Source: Bugulina stolonifera
Taxonomy: Eukaryota; Bryozoa; Gymnolaemata; Cheilostomatida; Bugulidae
DNA: 64,000 bases
Direction: 5' to 3'
NCBI GenBank assembly: GCA_935421135.1
Contig: OW285189.1
Span: forward strand, 4,299,072 to 4,363,071
This document shows, piece after piece, positions 62,701 through 64,000 of the stretch. Numbering within the stretch: position 1 is the first letter of the stretch; every line of letters begins with the position of its first letter. A program made the position numbers and the translations under genes. The notes beneath the pieces were generated by a model. That model was not told the origin of the DNA and made no database searches. It worked only from the letters and a program-made list of their open reading frames with translations.

Positions 62701-63017
62701 ATGTGTAAGTGTATGTACATGTATGTGTAAGTGTATGTATATGTAGCAAGTACAATAGAGGTAGGCTCTGGGATCAGGGTGATCAGTTTTATATTGGGCT
62801 AAGCTAGCCAACTGTATGCCGTATGTCACACTCCTCTTCAAAGCCGTGGCTGTTAGTTAGGTGCCCATAAACCTCACTCTCTCGAATATGTGTTTAATAT
62901 ACACTGAAGTTATCATGATTCCAACAGGCAGAGTTAGTACAACTCAAGTCACAGCTAGAGAAGGTAGACTCAGAGAGGAACACATACAAGAAAGAATGTG
63001 CCAGACTAGAGGATGAG
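43884..63017 (+). CDS. MYO18: Unconventional myosin XVIII (20 exons, 3' incomplete)
   Basis: Twenty exons join without a frame break into 1212 codons. Order: Lys/Glu-rich basic N-terminus (1-30), Ser/Pro-rich linker, PDZ domain (about 178-265, with GDFGFNL loop), an SH3-like segment ([14 protein letters not shown]), motor, IQ region ([12 protein letters not shown], about 1117) and the start of the coiled coil. The KE-rich plus PDZ start is typical of the MYO18A long form. Active-site motifs deviate as in other class XVIII myosins: P-loop GRGGSGKT (453-460, Arg for Glu), switch I NNASRF (505-510), switch II DIPGLK (721-726) lacking the usual Glu. A weak or absent ATPase and an actin-crosslinking role are therefore inferred. 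The tail continues past the right edge. Intron 5 holds a 3.6-kb duplicated block. Confidence 0.95.
45317..46970. repeat. 36-bp minisatellite in MYO18 intron 1 (46 units)
   Basis: About 46 units of exactly 36 bp, each with CATGTATAGCCTACTAGATA; variation is mostly at two or three positions (GTAGATAC, GTATATAC, GTATACAC). Because 36 is a multiple of 3 and the unit lacks stops in some frames, long open frames appear on both strands; these are not genes. Confidence 0.97.
47050..48225. other. MYO18 intron 1, remainder
   Basis: No exon seen. A short internal duplication of AGTGT(T/C)CCTAAAC lies at about 47067-47145. Confidence 0.5.
48226..48460. mobile_element. Hairpin MITE in MYO18 intron 1
   Basis: Inverted ends: GTACATTTAGTGGTTTTCCA near the left and its imperfect complement at the right, about 32 bp each. 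In the middle a perfect stem of 22 bp (GGCAACAATTTTCAGATTAG and two more) closes on a 4-base loop at about 48291-48338. Non-coding. Confidence 0.75.
49011..49187 (+). CDS. MYO18: MYO18 exon 2 (SH3-like segment)
   Basis: 59 codons between TACTACAG and GTAAGT. Encodes [16 protein letters not shown], the region before the motor. Confidence 0.92.
50093..50269 (+). CDS. MYO18: MYO18 exon 3 (motor start)
   Basis: 59 codons. [20 protein letters not shown] then [20 protein letters not shown] matches the start of the myosin head. Confidence 0.95.
50796..51006 (+). CDS. MYO18: MYO18 exon 4 (P-loop)
   Basis: 211 nt, ends in phase 1. Contains the nucleotide-binding loop in [20 protein letters not shown]. 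The following intron opens with a GTCT microsatellite. Confidence 0.95.
51018..51075 (+). repeat. GTCT microsatellite in MYO18 intron 4
   Basis: Irregular CTGTCTGTC tetranucleotide repeats starting a few bases after the exon 4 donor. Confidence 0.9.
51856..51998 (+). CDS. MYO18: MYO18 exon 5 (switch I)
   Basis: 143 nt, phase 1 in and phase 0 out. Encodes [19 protein letters not shown], with switch I NNASRF. Confidence 0.92.
52568..52675 (-). other. Exon-like core a' (block 2, distal variant)
   Basis: Same distal variant as 35828-35934 ([12 protein letters not shown]). Its donor-like site is GCGAAA instead of GTGAAA, and the frame can run on to PRIQRTII and a stop. Confidence 0.4.
52892..52994 (-). 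other. Exon-like core b' (block 2, 103 nt)
   Basis: 103 nt, CTAG acceptor-like and GTGAAT donor-like on the minus strand; peptide core unchanged from block 1. Confidence 0.45.
53219..53321 (-). other. Exon-like core c' (block 2, 103 nt)
   Basis: 103 nt with the same splice-like flanks and invariant GATCCAGGGCCGCCGCAGCA core (plus strand). Confidence 0.45.
53555..53657 (-). other. Exon-like core d' (block 2, 103 nt)
   Basis: 103 nt, first in transcription order; nearest to the CCAAT/TATA-like region at 53840-53920. Confidence 0.45.
54501..55164 (-). mobile_element. Solo LTR, minus orientation (664 bp)
   Basis: On the minus strand it runs TGTAATGGTAC to ACCATTACA and is flanked by GTAT at 54497-54500 and 55165-55168, a 4-bp target duplication. 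TATATAAAGG and AATAAA are retained. Shorter than the 37877 LTR, with a different U3 start. It lies in the MYO18 intron, antisense to the gene. Confidence 0.8.
55570..55704 (+). CDS. MYO18: MYO18 exon 6
   Basis: 45 codons, [20 protein letters not shown] onward. Donor taken as GTTAGT at 55705; a GTACAC nine bases later also keeps the frame. A copy of this exon lies at 39062-39196. Confidence 0.88.
55986..56130 (+). CDS. MYO18: MYO18 exon 7
   Basis: 145 nt, leaves phase 1. [20 protein letters not shown] and HLRNAGAV match the motor helix that contacts the nucleotide region. Confidence 0.93.
56360..56498 (+). CDS. MYO18: MYO18 exon 8
   Basis: 139 nt, phase 1 to 2. Encodes [16 protein letters not shown]. 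The sequence after the donor repeats CTCACTCAGGTATGTACTACT, giving a second donor-like site. Confidence 0.9.
56639..56743 (+). CDS. MYO18: MYO18 exon 9
   Basis: 105 nt, phase 2 both ends. [20 protein letters not shown] corresponds to the helix that ends with the switch II approach. Confidence 0.93.
57036..57216 (+). CDS. MYO18: MYO18 exon 10 (switch II)
   Basis: 181 nt. Contains [20 protein letters not shown] and the relay helix [16 protein letters not shown]. Ends at CAG before GTAGGC, chosen because it alone fits the next exon's phase. Confidence 0.92.
57562..57651 (+). CDS. MYO18: MYO18 exon 11
   Basis: 30 codons from [20 protein letters not shown], phase 0 both ends. Confidence 0.9.
58164..58338 (+). 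CDS. MYO18: MYO18 exon 12
   Basis: 175 nt, leaves phase 1 at a GTAAGT donor. [20 protein letters not shown] is motor sequence. The intron that follows starts with a 14-bp tandem repeat. Confidence 0.92.
58386..58495 (+). repeat. 14-bp tandem repeat in MYO18 intron 12
   Basis: About seven units of CTCACCTAAATCCC with small changes. Confidence 0.9.
58735..58752 (+). CDS. MYO18: MYO18 exon 13, candidate 18-nt microexon
   Basis: 18 nt between TTTACAG and GTATGT. Phase 1 on both sides adds six residues, SPLTSK-like, in a surface loop of the motor. Skipping it also keeps the frame, so it may be alternative. Confidence 0.5.
59606..59768 (+). CDS. MYO18: MYO18 exon 14
   Basis: 163 nt, phase 1 to 2. 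[20 protein letters not shown] matches the 'F-x-V-x-H-Y-A/G-x-x-V-x-Y' segment of myosin heads. Confidence 0.94.
60076..60241 (+). CDS. MYO18: MYO18 exon 15 (Ser-rich loop 2 region)
   Basis: 166 nt, phase 2 to 0. A Ser/Thr-rich insert ([20 protein letters not shown]) followed by a basic patch, at the place of actin-binding loop 2. Confidence 0.92.
60354..60552 (+). CDS. MYO18: MYO18 exon 16
   Basis: 199 nt. [20 protein letters not shown], a loop, then [20 protein letters not shown], the SH1-helix region. Confidence 0.94.
60843..60976 (+). repeat. ~36-bp tandem repeat in MYO18 intron 16
   Basis: Four units built on GGAGTTATC(T/C)TCTAC followed by TGTATTAGATAC-like sequence, ending just before exon 17. 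Confidence 0.85.
60986..61152 (+). CDS. MYO18: MYO18 exon 17 (converter)
   Basis: 167 nt, phase 1 to 0. [18 protein letters not shown] and YRIGLSQ match the converter and end of motor. Confidence 0.95.
61238..61365 (+). repeat. 26-bp tandem repeat in MYO18 intron 17
   Basis: Five near-perfect units of GTAGGTCAAGGGAAATGGTG plus GATAT. Confidence 0.9.
61458..61586 (+). CDS. MYO18: MYO18 exon 18 (IQ motif)
   Basis: 43 codons. [20 protein letters not shown] then an IQ motif in [16 protein letters not shown], the light-chain binding site. Confidence 0.95.
61773..61916 (+). CDS. MYO18: MYO18 exon 19 (second IQ-like, neck)
   Basis: 48 codons. [20 protein letters not shown] and LYTKIKPVV; the WPWWKL motif is a myosin head-tail junction signature. 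Confidence 0.95.
61981..62745 (+). repeat. TATGTACATGTATGTGTAAG minisatellite in intron 19
   Basis: About 765 bp of roughly 20-bp units, mixing TATATGTACA, TATATGTATA and TGTATCCGTA versions. Minus-strand open frames of up to 306 codons here are artefacts of the repeat. Confidence 0.95.
62928..63017 (+). CDS. MYO18: MYO18 exon 20 (coiled-coil start)
   Basis: 30 codons before GTTAGT, phase 0. [20 protein letters not shown] shows heptad-type coiled coil. Later exons lie beyond 64000. Confidence 0.93.
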
Positions 63018-64000
63018 GTTAGTTATTGCTTATTAGGCTCCCATGGGGTTATGGCCTATGTTAGTCTGGGCCAGCTACAATGTGGCCTAGCCACTGAAAT
63101 TGGTCTCTAGTTTGGAGTTGTCATTTCCTGTACTTGTTCATAGGTATGTAGGCCTAAATGTATAATAATTATAATATTTATTGTTCACATGGGTGTTGGA
63201 ATTGTATGAACTGTACAAAGTTTAATGACAGCTCATGTTAGCCAAGATCTAATGTAGCACTGCTATCACTCTTCTATTGGAAGATATCCTTCTGCTAGTG
63301 GTTATCCGATGCAGCCGGTACCCCATCTACATAAAATTTGTGGCCTAGTCTAGTTACTTCCTGCTCGATTAGGCGTCCACGATGGTGTTAGATTTGCTGA
63401 CAAATTTTATTCAATGTAAATATGAGGTAATATTTTGGGAAGTACTTCTGTGGCCAACAGCTAGGTAGAGTCAGCTGTTGCCATGGTAACTGTAATATAG
63501 CATTACTAATTCGCTGTATTGTACAAACTGAACGGGGTGAGTGATTAATAGAGTGGAGTTATTTATTGCTGTTATTGACTCACTGAGACAATGTTTAGTC
63601 TAATTGATTATAATAATAGGTCATGTAATATCCTACATATAGCAGTAATTAAGGAAACATGAATATTAATATGGACTGGTGTGATGGAAGGTAAGGGGTT
63701 GGTTGCAGTCATTTGTTATCATTAGCTACACTTTAGTGGTATCAGTAATAACAGGTATGTCAAAGGTAAGCGTCGATATTGTAGTATCTACATGTATATG
63801 AACCTGCTGTATGATCGAATCTTTCTAAATGTTGTATTTATATTGAAAACTTTGAAGTGGTTGTACATTTAAACCAGGCTCTAAGTAAGTTTATTTTGGA
63901 GTTATTTTCTCTCTAATTAGCTTTCTCATGAAGGGGTTACTTGATTCCATTAATATAATTGTTTGTAAATGTTTTTATGCAAATAATTTCTCTTTTGAGC
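63018..64000 (+). other. MYO18 intron 20, incomplete
   Basis: Starts with GTTAGT after exon 20. No further coiled-coil exon could be found before the right edge. Confidence 0.6.

Noticed and set aside
61634..62841. Minus-strand frames of up to 306 codons rich in Tyr, Thr and His
   Set aside because: Translation of a TATGTACATG-type minisatellite, antisense to myosin exons 19 and its introns.

Overview
The window looks like AT-rich nuclear DNA of an animal. Genes are split by GT-AG introns of about 0.1 to 4 kb, transposon debris is dense, and the palindrome TACATGTA recurs throughout. The best gene is an unconventional class XVIII myosin, a class known from animals and close relatives. I suspect an early-branching invertebrate such as a sponge, but that is inference from general style; nothing in the window proves it.

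Layout: 1-1.34 kb carries the last exon of an RNA 3'-terminal phosphate cyclase (RTCA-like) gene whose remainder lies off the left edge, plus a foldback element. 3.26-9.27 kb is a tandem array of 15 units of about 372 bp, each holding a 220-nt exon-like core. 9.27-11.37 kb holds three minus-strand exons of an unrecognised gene with a Cys2His2-like finger; its 3' part runs into the array. 12.6-15.66 kb is a repeat complex that includes an 0.89-kb-arm inverted repeat. 16.99-17.97 kb is a compact minus-strand SGNH/GDSL hydrolase-like gene in three exons. 18-27 kb shows nothing convincing. 28.14-31.54 kb is a TA-flanked element with a 2.86-kb hAT-like element nested inside it (perfect 8-bp target duplication). 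32.3-34.5 kb is a decayed MULE transposase gene.

35.4-39.4 kb is a copy of a block (52.2-55.8 kb) from inside the myosin gene: intron 5 plus exon 6. It contains an array of 103-nt exon-like cores on the minus strand and a solo LTR. At 39.6-40.93 kb lies a truncated RTCA-like pseudogene. 41.47-42.95 kb is a diverged copy of 27.2-31.65 kb.

43.88-63.02 kb is the myosin XVIII gene on the plus strand. Twenty exons can be joined in one frame to give 1212 codons: basic N-terminus, PDZ domain, SH3-like segment, motor, IQ region and the start of the coiled coil. The tail continues past the right edge. Its introns hold a 36-bp minisatellite (46 copies), a hairpin MITE, the duplicated block with its LTR, and several short tandem repeats.

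The genes do not form a pathway. The theme is a conserved cytoskeletal gene in a locus reshaped by segmental duplication, tandem exon-like arrays and DNA transposons. Some duplications could be assembly artefacts such as unmerged haplotypes, and read depth would settle that.
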